Shown: positions 5,156 to 12,190, counted from the stretch's first letter. The stretch: DNA of 15,956 nt from Actinomycetota bacterium (GCA_013816725.1 JACDEA010000014.1:1-15956); one strand, 5' to 3'. A program made the numbers and translations. The notes: a model not told the origin generated them from the sequence alone.

Positions 5156-5611
5156 ATGACGGTGGCGTCGGCGGCGCGGCGCGTCTACCGCCTGGTCCGC
5201 AGGCCGATCTCGGTGGGCGCCGTCGCCCTCGTCGTCGATGGCGAAGGGCGCGTGCTGCTCGTGCGGCAGAGCTACGCCGGCCGCCGCTGGATGCTTCCCG
5301 GCGGCGGTGTGAAGCGCAACGAGACGATGCTCGACGCCGCGCTGCGCGAGGTCCAGGAGGAGGGCGGTGTGACCGCGATCGCGCCCGACAAGGTGCAACT
5401 GCTCGGTATCTACGCCAACTTTCGCCAGGGGATGAGCGACCACATCGCCGTGTACGTGATCAAGGAGTGGGAGCAGGAGCCGATCCACGACCTCGAGATC
5501 TCCAACGCCGGGTTCTTCGCTCCCGACGACCTGCCGCAGCCGTTGTCGGGCGGCACGCGGCGGCGAATCGACGAATACCTCGGTCGCCGCGACATCGCCG
5601 CCCACTGGTAG
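5156..5611 (+). CDS. Nudix hydrolase
   Basis: This 151-residue Nudix protein would hydrolyse a nucleoside diphosphate linked to another moiety. The Nudix box at residues 50-72 fits GX5EX7REUXEEXGU exactly: G50, E56, then REVQEEGGV, with the acidic residues that bind Mg2+. The beta strand before it, VGAVALVVDGEGRVLLVRQS, and the WMLPGGGV run are typical. After the box, YANFRQGMSDHIAVYVIKEW and a C-terminal helix complete a single-domain protein. ATG 5156 is the first good start and gives a normal length. It lies 16 nt after the nucleotidyltransferase stop, so the two may be cotranscribed and may act on nucleotide sugars. Substrate is not predictable. The next gene begins 14 nt later and seems to have its own promoter inside this gene's end. 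Confidence 0.9.
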   Translation: MTVASAARRVYRLVRRPISVGAVALVVDGEGRVLLVRQSYAGRRWMLPGGGVKRNETMLDAALREVQEEGGVTAIAPDKVQLLGIYANFRQGMSDHIAVYVIKEWEQEPIHDLEISNAGFFAPDDLPQPLSGGTRRRIDEYLGRRDIAAHW

Positions 5612-5618
5612 GTAGGGT
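5589..5618 (+). promoter_or_regulatory. Candidate promoter of the ABC importer, near-leaderless
   Basis: GCGACA at 5589-5594 and TAGGGT at 5613-5618 are separated by 18 nt and match actinobacterial -35 and -10 boxes fairly well. The expected start of transcription (about 5625) falls at the ATG of the ATPase gene (5626), implying a leaderless or nearly leaderless mRNA. GGTAGGG at 5611-5617 could alternatively serve as a ribosome-binding site for the same gene. Confidence 0.4.
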
Positions 5619-5625
5619 GCGCGCA

Positions 5626-6372
5626 ATGTCCGCCCCCGACCCGCTCGTCCGTATGGACAAGGTCAACAAGTGGTTCGGCGAGTTGCACGTGCTGCAGGAT
5701 GTCGACCTTGCGATCGGTGCCGGCGAGGTGGTCGTGATCGTGGGGCCGTCGGGGTCGGGTAAGTCGACGCTGTGTCGGACGATCAACCGGCTCGAGCGCA
5801 TCGACAGCGGGACGATCACGATCGACGGTGTGGCGTTGCCTGAGGAGGGCAAGGAACTGGCTCGGCTGCGGGCTGGCGTGGGGATGGTGTTCCAGTCGTT
5901 CAACCTCTTCGCCCACAAGTCGGTGCTCGACAACGTGACCTTGGGGCCGATCAAAGTGCTCGACGTTTCCAAGGGCGAGGCCCGCGAACGCGCCCGCGCA
6001 CTGCTGGAACGGGTGGGGATCGCCGACAAGGCCGACCGGTATCCAGCCGAGCTGTCGGGCGGCCAGCAGCAGCGCGCCGCCATCGCTCGAGCGCTGGCGA
6101 TGGAACCGAAGCTGATGATGTTCGACGAGCCGACCTCTGCGCTCGACCCCGAAATGATCCAAGAAGTGCTCGAGGTCATGGAGGAGCTGGCGGCCGAGGG
6201 GACCACGATGCTCGTGGTCAGCCACGAGATGGGATTCGCCCGAAAGGCAGCCAACCGCGTTGCGTTCATGGACGGCGGGCGCATCGTCGAGACCGCACCC
6301 CCCGATCAGTTCTTCGACTCACCGCAGACCCCGCGAGCGCGGGACTTCTTGTCCAAGATCCTCGTCCACTAG
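5626..6372 (+). CDS. Polar amino-acid ABC transporter, ATP-binding protein
   Basis: This is the nucleotide-binding subunit that powers import through the two permeases encoded downstream. At 248 residues it has the usual length of GlnQ/GluA-type ATPases. It has Walker A GPSGSGKST (40-48), a Q-loop Gln at ~90 in GMVFQSFNLF, the ABC signature LSGGQQQR (143-150), Walker B LMMFDEP (163-169) with the following D-loop SALDPE, and the switch His at ~200 in VVSHEMGFA. The QSFNLFAHKSVLDNVTLGP stretch is characteristic of the polar amino-acid uptake family. ATG 5626 lies 14 nt after the Nudix stop. The binding-protein gene follows after 13 nt, with AGGAGG overlapping this gene's TAG. Glutamate, glutamine or a related amino acid is the likely substrate, but sequence does not fix it. 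Confidence 0.95.
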   Translation: MSAPDPLVRMDKVNKWFGELHVLQDVDLAIGAGEVVVIVGPSGSGKSTLCRTINRLERIDSGTITIDGVALPEEGKELARLRAGVGMVFQSFNLFAHKSVLDNVTLGPIKVLDVSKGEARERARALLERVGIADKADRYPAELSGGQQQRAAIARALAMEPKLMMFDEPTSALDPEMIQEVLEVMEELAAEGTTMLVVSHEMGFARKAANRVAFMDGGRIVETAPPDQFFDSPQTPRARDFLSKILVH

Positions 6373-6385
6373 GAGGCAGAACTTC

Positions 6386-7393
6386 ATGAGCAAGCGTCGG
6401 CTATTGATCACATCGGTGGCGGTACTCGCGCTGCTGGGCGCCGCGTGCGGCGGCGATAACAACGGGGCCAAGACCACGACATCGCGGGCGCAGCAACCCA
6501 AGTTCGCGGCCGGCACCACGATGGCACGGCTGCAAGCAGCCGGCCGCATCAAGGTGGGTACGAAGTACGACCAGCCCGGTTTTGGCCTGCGCAACCCCAC
6601 CACCGGCAAGGTCGAGGGCTTCGACGTCGAAATCGCCAAACGCGTCGCCGAGCACATCTTCGGCGCCGGCGGCGGTGACAAGGTCGAGTTCACCGAGGCT
6701 GTGTCGAAGAACCGCGAGCCGTACATCCAGAACGGCACCGTCGATCTGGTGGTGGCGACGTACACCATCAACGACGCGCGCAAGCAGGTGGTCGACTTCG
6801 CCGGGCCCTACTTCGTGGCCAAGCAGGACATCATGGTGAAGAAGAGCGACACCTCGATCAACAGCGTCGCCGACCTCAACGGCAAGAAGGTCTGCACCGT
6901 GTCCGGATCGACGTCTGAAAAGAACCTACGGGCCAAGGCGCCGACGGCATCGGTGACGCTGTTCGACACCTACTCGAAGTGCGCTGAGGCACTGACCGAC
7001 GGTCGCGTCGTGGCCGTCACCACCGACAACACGATTCTGGCCGGGCTCGTCCAGGCGAGCAACGACACGTTCAAGCTGCTTGAAAGGCCGTTCAGTGACG
7101 AGCCCTACGGCATCGGTCTCAAGAAGGGCGACGAGGCGTTCCGCTCGTTCTTGAACGACACGCTGGAGAAGATCTTCAAGAACGGCGACTGGGCCAAGGC
7201 TTTCGGCGCGACGCTCGGCAAGCTGGGCCTCAAGGCCCCGCAGCCGCCGGCGCTCGACCGTTACGCCGCGTCGGCCACCGCGACGAGCACGGCGGCGGGC
7301 GGCACGTCGGCGACGACGGATTCAGGAGGGACCGCGTCCACGACGCCGGCGTCGACCTCGACGACCGTGGCGAGCAGCACGACGGCGTCCTAG
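6386..7393 (+). CDS. Extracellular solute-binding lipoprotein of amino-acid ABC importer
   Basis: Substrate receptor of the importer, anchored to the outer face of the membrane. The 335-residue product has a signal peptide (MSKRRLLITSVAVLALLG) ending in the lipobox LGAAC, with Cys21 as lipidation site. The mature part is an SBP_bac_3 domain: RIKVGTKYDQPGFGLRNP, GKVEGFDVEIAKRVAEHIF, NGTVDLVVATYTINDARKQ, FAGPYFVAKQDIMVKKSD and LNGKKVCTVSGSTSEKN are all typical of GluB-like proteins. A perfect AGGAGG lies 9 nt before ATG 6386, the strongest such site in the operon, fitting the need for excess receptor. Unusually, the last ~43 residues (293-335) are a low-complexity Ala/Ser/Thr tail. The stop TAG is in frame with the following permease and only six nt before its start. 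Confidence 0.93.
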   Translation: MSKRRLLITSVAVLALLGAACGGDNNGAKTTTSRAQQPKFAAGTTMARLQAAGRIKVGTKYDQPGFGLRNPTTGKVEGFDVEIAKRVAEHIFGAGGGDKVEFTEAVSKNREPYIQNGTVDLVVATYTINDARKQVVDFAGPYFVAKQDIMVKKSDTSINSVADLNGKKVCTVSGSTSEKNLRAKAPTASVTLFDTYSKCAEALTDGRVVAVTTDNTILAGLVQASNDTFKLLERPFSDEPYGIGLKKGDEAFRSFLNDTLEKIFKNGDWAKAFGATLGKLGLKAPQPPALDRYAASATATSTAAGGTSATTDSGGTASTTPASTSTTVASSTTAS

Positions 7394-7399
7394 GCCCCG

Positions 7400-8044
7400 T
7401 TGGGGCTCGTCCTCGACAACCTCTCGCTGTACGGAGAGGGTCTACGAACGACAGTCGCGTTGACGCTGCTGTCGTTCGTAGCCGCGTTCGCCATCGGGGT
7501 CGTCATCGCCGCGTTCCGGGTCAGCCCGGTGCCGCCGCTGCGCGCCGTTGGTACCGCGTATGTCGAGACGATCCGGAATACGCCCCTTCCGGTGCTGCTG
7601 GTGCTCTTCTTCTTCGGCTTCCCCAAGATCGGCATCCGCTACTCGACGTTCGCGTCGGCGGTGATCGTGTTGTCGGTGTACACCGGGGCCTTCATCGCCG
7701 AGACGGTGCGCTCGGGTATCAACACGGTTGCCGCCGGGCAGGGTGAGGCCGCCCGCGCCATCGGCCTCACCTTCCCGCAGACCTTGTCGTTGGTCGTCCT
7801 TCCGCAGGCGTTGCGCTCCGTGGTGGCGCCGATCGGCAACCTGTTCATCGCATTGACGAAAAACTCGTCGGTCGCATTCCTCATCTCGACGTTGGAGCTG
7901 ACGGGGGTCGCGGAGCGGCTCACGACGCAGTCGGCCCGCCCGGTTGCCGCGTTCGTCGGCGCCGGCGCCGCGTATCTGCTCCTGACGATTCCCGCTGGTC
8001 TGGCCTTCGGCGCGCTCGAGCGACGGGTGGCGGTGAAGCGGTGA
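7400..8044 (+). CDS. Amino-acid ABC transporter permease, first subunit
   Basis: Membrane subunit of the importer, 214 residues, of the HisMQ/GluC type. The N-terminal DNLSLYGEGLRTTVALTLLS is typical of this family. About five hydrophobic helices follow, with FAIGVVIAAF, PLPVLLVLFFFGF, ASAVIVLSVYTGAFIAE and a C-terminal AAYLLLTIPAGLAF. The cytoplasmic EAA loop, which docks with the ATPase, is EAARAIGLTFPQTLSLVVLP with the conserved Gly. The start is uncertain: TTG 7400 is the first possible codon after the SBP stop and gives the expected length, but no good ribosome-binding site precedes it, so translation probably depends on ribosomes ending the SBP gene. The stop overlaps the second permease's GTG by 4 nt (GTGA). 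Confidence 0.9.
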   Translation: MGLVLDNLSLYGEGLRTTVALTLLSFVAAFAIGVVIAAFRVSPVPPLRAVGTAYVETIRNTPLPVLLVLFFFGFPKIGIRYSTFASAVIVLSVYTGAFIAETVRSGINTVAAGQGEAARAIGLTFPQTLSLVVLPQALRSVVAPIGNLFIALTKNSSVAFLISTLELTGVAERLTTQSARPVAAFVGAGAAYLLLTIPAGLAFGALERRVAVKR

Positions 8045-8919
8045 CGGCCATCGTGCTGGGCGACGCCCTCGGTCCGCGCGCTCGCCGGCGGGTACGGATC
8101 ATCACCGTGATTTCGGCCGTGCTCGTCGCCGCCGTCGTCGGCGTGGTCATGGCGCGCCTCGCGACCCATGAGCAACTCACGGCAGCCAAGTGGCGGCCGC
8201 TGACGCAGTGGACGGTGGTGAAGTTCCTCCTCGTCGGGCTGGGTCAGACGGTCAAGGCGGCCGCGGCCGGGATGGTGCTGGCGACGGTGGTCGGGGTGGC
8301 CATGGCCCTGGGGCGGCTGGCACCGCGCGCGCCGGTGCGGTGGGTCGCCGGGGCCTACGTCGAGTTCTTCCGGGCCATCCCGCTGCTGTTGCTGATCTTC
8401 TTCGCCGGCTTCGCCCTACCCAAGTACGGGATCCACCTGTCGCCGTTCGAATCGGTCGTCGCTGCGCTCGTCGTCTACAACGGCGCCGTCCTCGGCGAGA
8501 TCTTCCGGGCCGGCGTGTTGTCACTCGACCGCGGGCAGAGCGAGGCGGCGTACGCGCTCGGGATGACGTACTGGCAGACGATGTTCCTCGTCGTGATCCC
8601 GCAGGCGGCGCGGCGGATGGTGCCGGCGATCGTCAGCCAGCTCGTCACATTGCTCAAGGACACGTCGCTCGGTCTCGTCGTCAGTTATGACGAGCTGTTG
8701 CGCCGGGCCGAGAACACGGGGGAGTACTACCGCAACCCCCTCCAGTCGATCGTGGCCGCGGCTGTTCTCTACATCGCGGTGAACTTCACGCTCAGCCGCA
8801 TCGCCCGGCGCCTCGAAGTGCGACAGCGCCGCCGCTACAAGGCGACGGCGCTATCGGTTGCCGGCGTCGAAGACCTCACCGCTGTCGCGGTGGCCGCCGA
8901 CGCCCAGGACGCCCGCTGA
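8041..8919 (+). CDS. Amino-acid ABC transporter permease, second subunit
   Basis: Second membrane subunit, 292 residues, GluD-like, pairing with the preceding permease. It starts at GTG 8041 in a GTGA overlap. The first helix (ITVISAVLVAAVVGVVMARL) is followed by an extracytoplasmic stretch, as in GluD proteins with an N-terminal extra helix. The core permease domain begins at FLLVGLGQTVKAAAAGMVLA. The EAA loop is EAAYALGMTYWQTMFLVVIP, and LVTLLKDTSLGLVVSYDELL is a strong family signature. The C-terminus carries a basic cluster and an ~30-residue polar tail. The importer operon ends here; the convergent esterase stop codon is just 4 nt away, so no conventional terminator fits between them. 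Confidence 0.92.
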   Translation: MTAIVLGDALGPRARRRVRIITVISAVLVAAVVGVVMARLATHEQLTAAKWRPLTQWTVVKFLLVGLGQTVKAAAAGMVLATVVGVAMALGRLAPRAPVRWVAGAYVEFFRAIPLLLLIFFAGFALPKYGIHLSPFESVVAALVVYNGAVLGEIFRAGVLSLDRGQSEAAYALGMTYWQTMFLVVIPQAARRMVPAIVSQLVTLLKDTSLGLVVSYDELLRRAENTGEYYRNPLQSIVAAAVLYIAVNFTLSRIARRLEVRQRRRYKATALSVAGVEDLTAVAVAADAQDAR

Positions 8920-8923
8920 AGCT

Positions 8924-9862
8924 CTACGCCTCCAGGTTGGCCTTGAGTGCTGCCGCGATTTCCGGCACCGCGGCGCGGGTGGCATCGAGGACCATGCCCA
9001 TGGCGAAGAACCCGTGGATGAGTCCGTCGTAGCGCTTGACCGTGACCGCCACGCCGGCTTCGCGGAGCCGGTCGGCGTAGGCCTCGCCCTCGTCGCGCAG
9101 CGGATCGAACTCTGCGGTGACAACGAGCGCGGGCGGCAGGCCGCTGAGATCGGGCGCGAACAGCGGCGACAGGATCGGGTCCTTGGCGTCGCCGGCGGCA
9201 CCGAGATAGTGGTCGTAGAACCAACGGAGGCCGGCGCCGGTGAGCATGTAGCCCTCGCCGTTCTGCTCGATGGATGGTTGACTCATCGTCAGGTCGGTGA
9301 CCGGGTAGATCAGGAGCTGGAATGTGATGGCCGGGCCGCCGCGGTCACGAGCGAGAAGGGCGGTCACCGTGGCCAGGTTGCCCCCGGCGCTGTCGCCGGC
9401 CACCGCCACGCGGGCGGGGTCCACGCCGATCGACGCGGCGTTGTCGGCCACCCACTTCGTCGCCGCGAAGGAGTCTTCCGCGGCCGCTGGCGCGCGGTGC
9501 TCCGGCGCCAGGCGGTAGTCGACGCTGACCACGACGCACCCCGTCAGGTTGGCGAGCTGGCGACACGTCGGGTCGTGGCTGTCGATGTCGCCGATCACGA
9601 AGCCGCCGCCGTGGAAGTACACGACAACGGGTCGTGGCGCGGTCCCCGCGTCCGGGGTGTAGATCCGGACGGGGATCTCATGGCCATCGGCACCGGCGAT
9701 CCGGCGGTCCTCGACCGACGCGACCTCCTCGGGCGCACCGGCCATCGCGGCCATGGCCCCGAACATCGTCCGTGCCTCGGTGGGACTCATCTGTTCGAGC
9801 GGCGCCCCGCCGACGGCGGCCATCTGGTCGAGCAGGACCTTCACCTGGGGATCAAGGGGCAT
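8924..9862 (-). CDS. Alpha/beta hydrolase, HSL-type esterase/lipase
   Basis: A cytoplasmic carboxylesterase of the hormone-sensitive lipase group (312 aa from ATG at 9862; a GTG at 9871 would add three residues). The oxyanion-hole motif HGGGF is at 84-88, the nucleophile Ser158 in GDSAGG, the catalytic Asp in EFDPLRDE (Asp253), and His283 in GLIHGFF. SVDYRLAPEHRAPAAAED (113-130) is the usual family stretch. There is no signal peptide. An N-terminal helical cap (residues 1-45) shapes the acyl pocket. Likely substrates are short- to medium-chain esters; the physiological one is unknown. It is the only gene on the minus strand. Its start and the rsmD start are only ~26 nt apart, and a putative -10 box TACGGT (9875-9870) suggests a leaderless transcript. 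Confidence 0.93.
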   Translation of the reverse strand: MPLDPQVKVLLDQMAAVGGAPLEQMSPTEARTMFGAMAAMAGAPEEVASVEDRRIAGADGHEIPVRIYTPDAGTAPRPVVVYFHGGGFVIGDIDSHDPTCRQLANLTGCVVVSVDYRLAPEHRAPAAAEDSFAATKWVADNAASIGVDPARVAVAGDSAGGNLATVTALLARDRGGPAITFQLLIYPVTDLTMSQPSIEQNGEGYMLTGAGLRWFYDHYLGAAGDAKDPILSPLFAPDLSGLPPALVVTAEFDPLRDEGEAYADRLREAGVAVTVKRYDGLIHGFFAMGMVLDATRAAVPEIAAALKANLEA

Positions 9863-9869
9863 GTCGCGC

Positions 9870-9879
9870 ACCGTACCGT
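9870..9879. promoter_or_regulatory. Candidate back-to-back -10 boxes for esterase and rsmD
   Basis: On the + strand TACCGT (9874-9879) lies 9 nt before rsmD ATG 9889. On the - strand TACGGT (9875-9870) lies 7 nt before the esterase ATG at 9862. Both come from the tandem ACCGTACCGT. Each fits the TANNNT -10 shape at a distance implying leaderless mRNAs. The overlap would make the two promoters mutually exclusive. No clear -35 boxes were found. Confidence 0.3.
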
Positions 9880-9888
9880 TTGCGTTCT

Positions 9889-10404
9889 ATGCGTGTCGTG
9901 GGCGGTGAGGCCAAAGGAAGGAAGCTGGTGGCGCCGACGGGTCGCGACACCCGCCCGACCAGCGACCGGGCCCGCGAGGCGGTCTTCAACATGCTGGCCA
10001 GCCTGAGAGTGGTCGACGGCGCGCAGGTGGCCGACCTGTTCGCGGGGAGCGGTGCGATGGGCATCGAGGCGCTGTCGCGCGGCGCGGCGCGGGCGACGTT
10101 CGTCGAGCGGGACGGCGCGGCGGTACGGGCCATCGAGGCCAACTTGCAAGCGACGGGATTGAGCGAGCGGGCCACCGTCGTGCGGGGCGACGCCACCGCG
10201 CCGGTCGGCCGCATGGACGTCGTCTTCGCCGATCCGCCCTACGCCTTCGCGGCGTGGACCGAACTTCTCGACCAGCTCGACGCGGCCATCGCCGTGCTCG
10301 AGTCCGACCGCGAGATCGACGTCGGCGCGAAGTGGCTGGTCAACAAGGTCAGGCGCTACGGCAGTACGGTTGTGACCCTGGCGCAACGGAAAGGTACGAC
10401 GTGA
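9889..10404 (+). CDS. rsmD: 16S rRNA (guanine966-N2)-methyltransferase RsmD
   Basis: It methylates N2 of G966 (E. coli numbering) of 16S rRNA in the small subunit, using S-adenosylmethionine. The 171-residue length is normal. MRVVGGEAKGRKLVAPTGRD (1-20) is the typical RsmD start, followed by RPTSDRAREAVFNML. The SAM-binding loop is DLFAGSGAMGIEALSRGA (49-66) with the acidic FVERD at strand 2 (71-75). The catalytic DPPY is at 115-118. ATG 9889 is fixed by this conserved N-terminus; there is no leader-encoded ribosome-binding site. The TGA stop overlaps the GTG of coaD (GTGA), so the two genes are translationally coupled, a pair commonly found together in bacteria. Confidence 0.95.
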   Translation: MRVVGGEAKGRKLVAPTGRDTRPTSDRAREAVFNMLASLRVVDGAQVADLFAGSGAMGIEALSRGAARATFVERDGAAVRAIEANLQATGLSERATVVRGDATAPVGRMDVVFADPPYAFAAWTELLDQLDAAIAVLESDREIDVGAKWLVNKVRRYGSTVVTLAQRKGTT

Positions 10405-10883
10405 GAACCGCGCTCTGCCCCGGGTCCTATGACCCGATCCACAACGGGCACCTCGAGGTCATCGAACCGGCGGCGAAGTTGTTCGACCGCGTCGTCGTCG
10501 CGGTGATTCGCAACCCAGGCAAGTTGAAGCCGATGTTCTCGCTCGATGAGCGCAAGGAGATGATCCAGGAGTCGCTGACACACCTGGACAATGTGACGGT
10601 GCACGCCATGACCAAGCTCACCGTCGACGTGGCCAAGGACGTGGGCGCCGGCTGGATCGTGCGAGGTCTGCGCGTCGCGTCGGACTTCGAGTGGGAGCTT
10701 CAGATGGCGCAGATGAACGAAGCCATCTCCGGGGTCGAGACGATCTTCATCCCCTGCGCGTCAACCAGCTCGTTCATCGCTTCGTCGCTCATCCGCGACA
10801 TCGCAACGCTGGGCGGCGCCGAACGGCTTAAGTCGATGGTGCCCGAGCCGGTCTGGAAGCGCCTCAGGGACAAGTTCGCATGA
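10401..10883 (+). CDS. coaD: Pantetheine-phosphate adenylyltransferase (PPAT)
   Basis: CoaD adds AMP from ATP to 4'-phosphopantetheine to give dephospho-CoA, the penultimate step of coenzyme A synthesis. It is cytoplasmic and normally hexameric. The 160-residue length fits. The nucleotidyltransferase motif is GSYDPIHNGHLEVI (8-21), carrying the HxGH. Other family marks are VAVIRNPGKLKPMFSLDER (strand-loop), VRGLRVASDFEWELQMAQMN (substrate-binding helix) and the C-terminal SSFIASSLIRDIA, which corresponds to the ISSTxVR segment. GTG 10401 is the only start consistent with the conserved ALCPGSYDP, four nt inside rsmD. The next gene begins in an ATGA overlap. Its product, CoA, also supplies the phosphopantetheine of the ACP encoded downstream. 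Confidence 0.96.
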   Translation: MRTALCPGSYDPIHNGHLEVIEPAAKLFDRVVVAVIRNPGKLKPMFSLDERKEMIQESLTHLDNVTVHAMTKLTVDVAKDVGAGWIVRGLRVASDFEWELQMAQMNEAISGVETIFIPCASTSSFIASSLIRDIATLGGAERLKSMVPEPVWKRLRDKFA

Positions 10884-11464
10884 CGACGTACGAGTCGACA
10901 CACAGCGGCAACGACCAGCCCGACGCCGAGACGCTCCTTCGTCGCGTGGTCGACATCGTCAACAACGCCAAGTCGATGCCGTTGTCGTCGTCGGTACTGC
11001 TGAGCAACAAGGACGACGTGCTCGAGCTGATGGAGGACGCGCTCGAACGGTTGCCGGCCGAATTGCGCCAGGCGCGGTGGATGCTGCGCGAACGCCAAGA
11101 GTTCCTCGACAAGGTGCAGCGCGAGGGCGACGAGATCCTCGAGGCGGCGCGGGTGCGGGCCGAGCGCATGGTGCAGCGCACCGAGATCGTCCGCGAGGCC
11201 CAGCACGTGGCCGAGAAGACCGTCGAAGACGCGCGGGAGCTGTCGCGCCGCCTGCGCCACGAGGCCGAGGACTACTGCGACCAGAAGCTGGCCGCTTTCG
11301 AGATCGTCCTCGAGCGCACGATGAAAACCGTCCAGGGTGGCCGCGAGAAGCTGCGGGTCACGCCCAGCGGCCCCCAGGAAGGGGCCATCGGGTTCGACGG
11401 CGGCGACCTCATTGAGGGTCCTCCCACCGGCGAGCACGAAGCGTTCTTCGACCAAGACCAGTAA
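10880..11464 (+). CDS. SepIVA-like DivIVA-family coiled-coil protein
   Basis: It is a 194-residue, largely helical cytoplasmic protein. Residues 17-62 contain LLRRVVDIVNNAKSMPLSSSVLLSNKDDVLELMEDALERLPAEL, resembling the N-terminal half of mycobacterial SepIVA. Residues ~65-140 form an Arg/Glu/Ala coiled coil. The end, EAEDYCDQKLAAFEIVLERT followed by MKTVQGGREKLR, matches the SepIVA pattern of a helix with DxKLAxFExxLxxTLxxVxxGRxxL. The position directly upstream of DUF177 and close to rnc also matches Mycobacterium, where SepIVA (Rv2927c) precedes the DUF177 gene. SepIVA is essential for septation and envelope growth in mycobacteria; the same role is inferred here. The coiled coil is shorter than the mycobacterial one (~245 aa). 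It begins in an ATGA overlap with coaD. Alternative: an uncharacterised ATP synthase F0 subunit b-like coiled-coil. Confidence 0.7.
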   Translation: MTTYESTHSGNDQPDAETLLRRVVDIVNNAKSMPLSSSVLLSNKDDVLELMEDALERLPAELRQARWMLRERQEFLDKVQREGDEILEAARVRAERMVQRTEIVREAQHVAEKTVEDARELSRRLRHEAEDYCDQKLAAFEIVLERTMKTVQGGREKLRVTPSGPQEGAIGFDGGDLIEGPPTGEHEAFFDQDQ

Positions 11465-11472
11465 GCCGCCCG

Positions 11473-11991
11473 ATGTTTCGCGTTCCGACGGCCGATCTCC
11501 TTCGGCATCCCGGCGAGCGCCGCCGCATCGCGGTCGACGGGGCCGTTGCCGAGGTCGCCACTAGTGGCGCGTCGGTCGAGAGCGATGCCCACGCTGATCT
11601 CATCGTGGAAGCGGCGTCGAGCGACGCTCTGGTCGTACACGGCACGGTCACCGCGACCTGGTCGGGCGAATGCCGGCGGTGCCTCGGGCCGGCGACGGGG
11701 ACGGTAATGGCCGAGGTCCGCGAGCTGTTCGAGCGGGGCAGCGACGGCGAGGAGACCTACCCGTTGGCCGGCGACCAAATCGACGTGGGGCCGCTGGTGC
11801 GCGACGCTGTACTGCTCGAACTCCCGCTGGCGCCACTGTGCCGGGAGGCCTGCGCGGGGTTGTGCCCCGACTGCGGCGCCAACCGGAACAAGGTCGACTG
11901 CGGGCACACGCCCGACACCAGCGACGCCCGCTGGGCCGCCCTGGACCAACTTGGTCGCGCCGAAGGCGCGCAGAAAACGGAGTCTCCCTAA
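11473..11991 (+). CDS. DUF177 (YceD-like) protein, rpmF-linked
   Basis: The 172-residue protein belongs to the DUF177/YceD family that almost always precedes rpmF and is linked to 23S rRNA or large-subunit maturation. Visible features: FRVPTADLLRHPGERR at the N-terminus, a central beta region with VTATWSGECRRCLGPATG, then LVRDAVLLELPLAPLCREAC, with CPDCGANRN near residue 135. The cysteines in ECRRC and at CREACAGLCPDCG look like a zinc-binding set, as in many family members. Starts at ATG 11473, eight nt after the coiled-coil gene. The stop TAA overlaps the rpmF ATG by one nt (TAATG), so L32 synthesis is directly coupled. Biochemical role is not established by this sequence. Confidence 0.9.
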   Translation: MFRVPTADLLRHPGERRRIAVDGAVAEVATSGASVESDAHADLIVEAASSDALVVHGTVTATWSGECRRCLGPATGTVMAEVRELFERGSDGEETYPLAGDQIDVGPLVRDAVLLELPLAPLCREACAGLCPDCGANRNKVDCGHTPDTSDARWAALDQLGRAEGAQKTESP

Positions 11992-12170
11992 TGGCCGTCC
12001 CCAAGAAGAAGACCTCCAAAGCCAAGACCCGGAGCCGCCGCGCGTCGGCCTGGAAGCTCGAGGCCCCGCCGCGCAGCCTGTGCCCGCAATGCGGCCAGGC
12101 CAAGCTGCCTCACGTCGTCTGCCCGAACTGCGGTTGGTACGGCGGCCGCCAGGCCATCGAGGTCGATTGA
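11991..12170 (+). CDS. rpmF: 50S ribosomal protein L32, zinc-ribbon type
   Basis: L32 is a small basic protein of the large ribosomal subunit. The 59-residue product has the canonical basic start MAVPKKKTSKAKTRSRRA, which binds 23S rRNA. The zinc ribbon has Cys31, Cys34, Cys44 and Cys47 (CPQC and CPNC). The four cysteines make this the zinc-dependent (C+) form; a zinc-free paralogue elsewhere in the genome may exist, but it is not in the window. The start is set by the one-nt overlap with the DUF177 stop. The DUF177-rpmF-plsX order is widespread in bacteria and ties ribosome supply to lipid synthesis. Confidence 0.97.
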   Translation: MAVPKKKTSKAKTRSRRASAWKLEAPPRSLCPQCGQAKLPHVVCPNCGWYGGRQAIEVD

Positions 12171-12190
12171 TCCCGAAGAACCCGTAGGAC

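Noticed and set aside
8858..10006. 382-aa plus-strand ORF opposite the esterase
   Set aside because: Composition typical of the antisense of a high-GC gene; the minus strand has all catalytic motifs of an HSL esterase.
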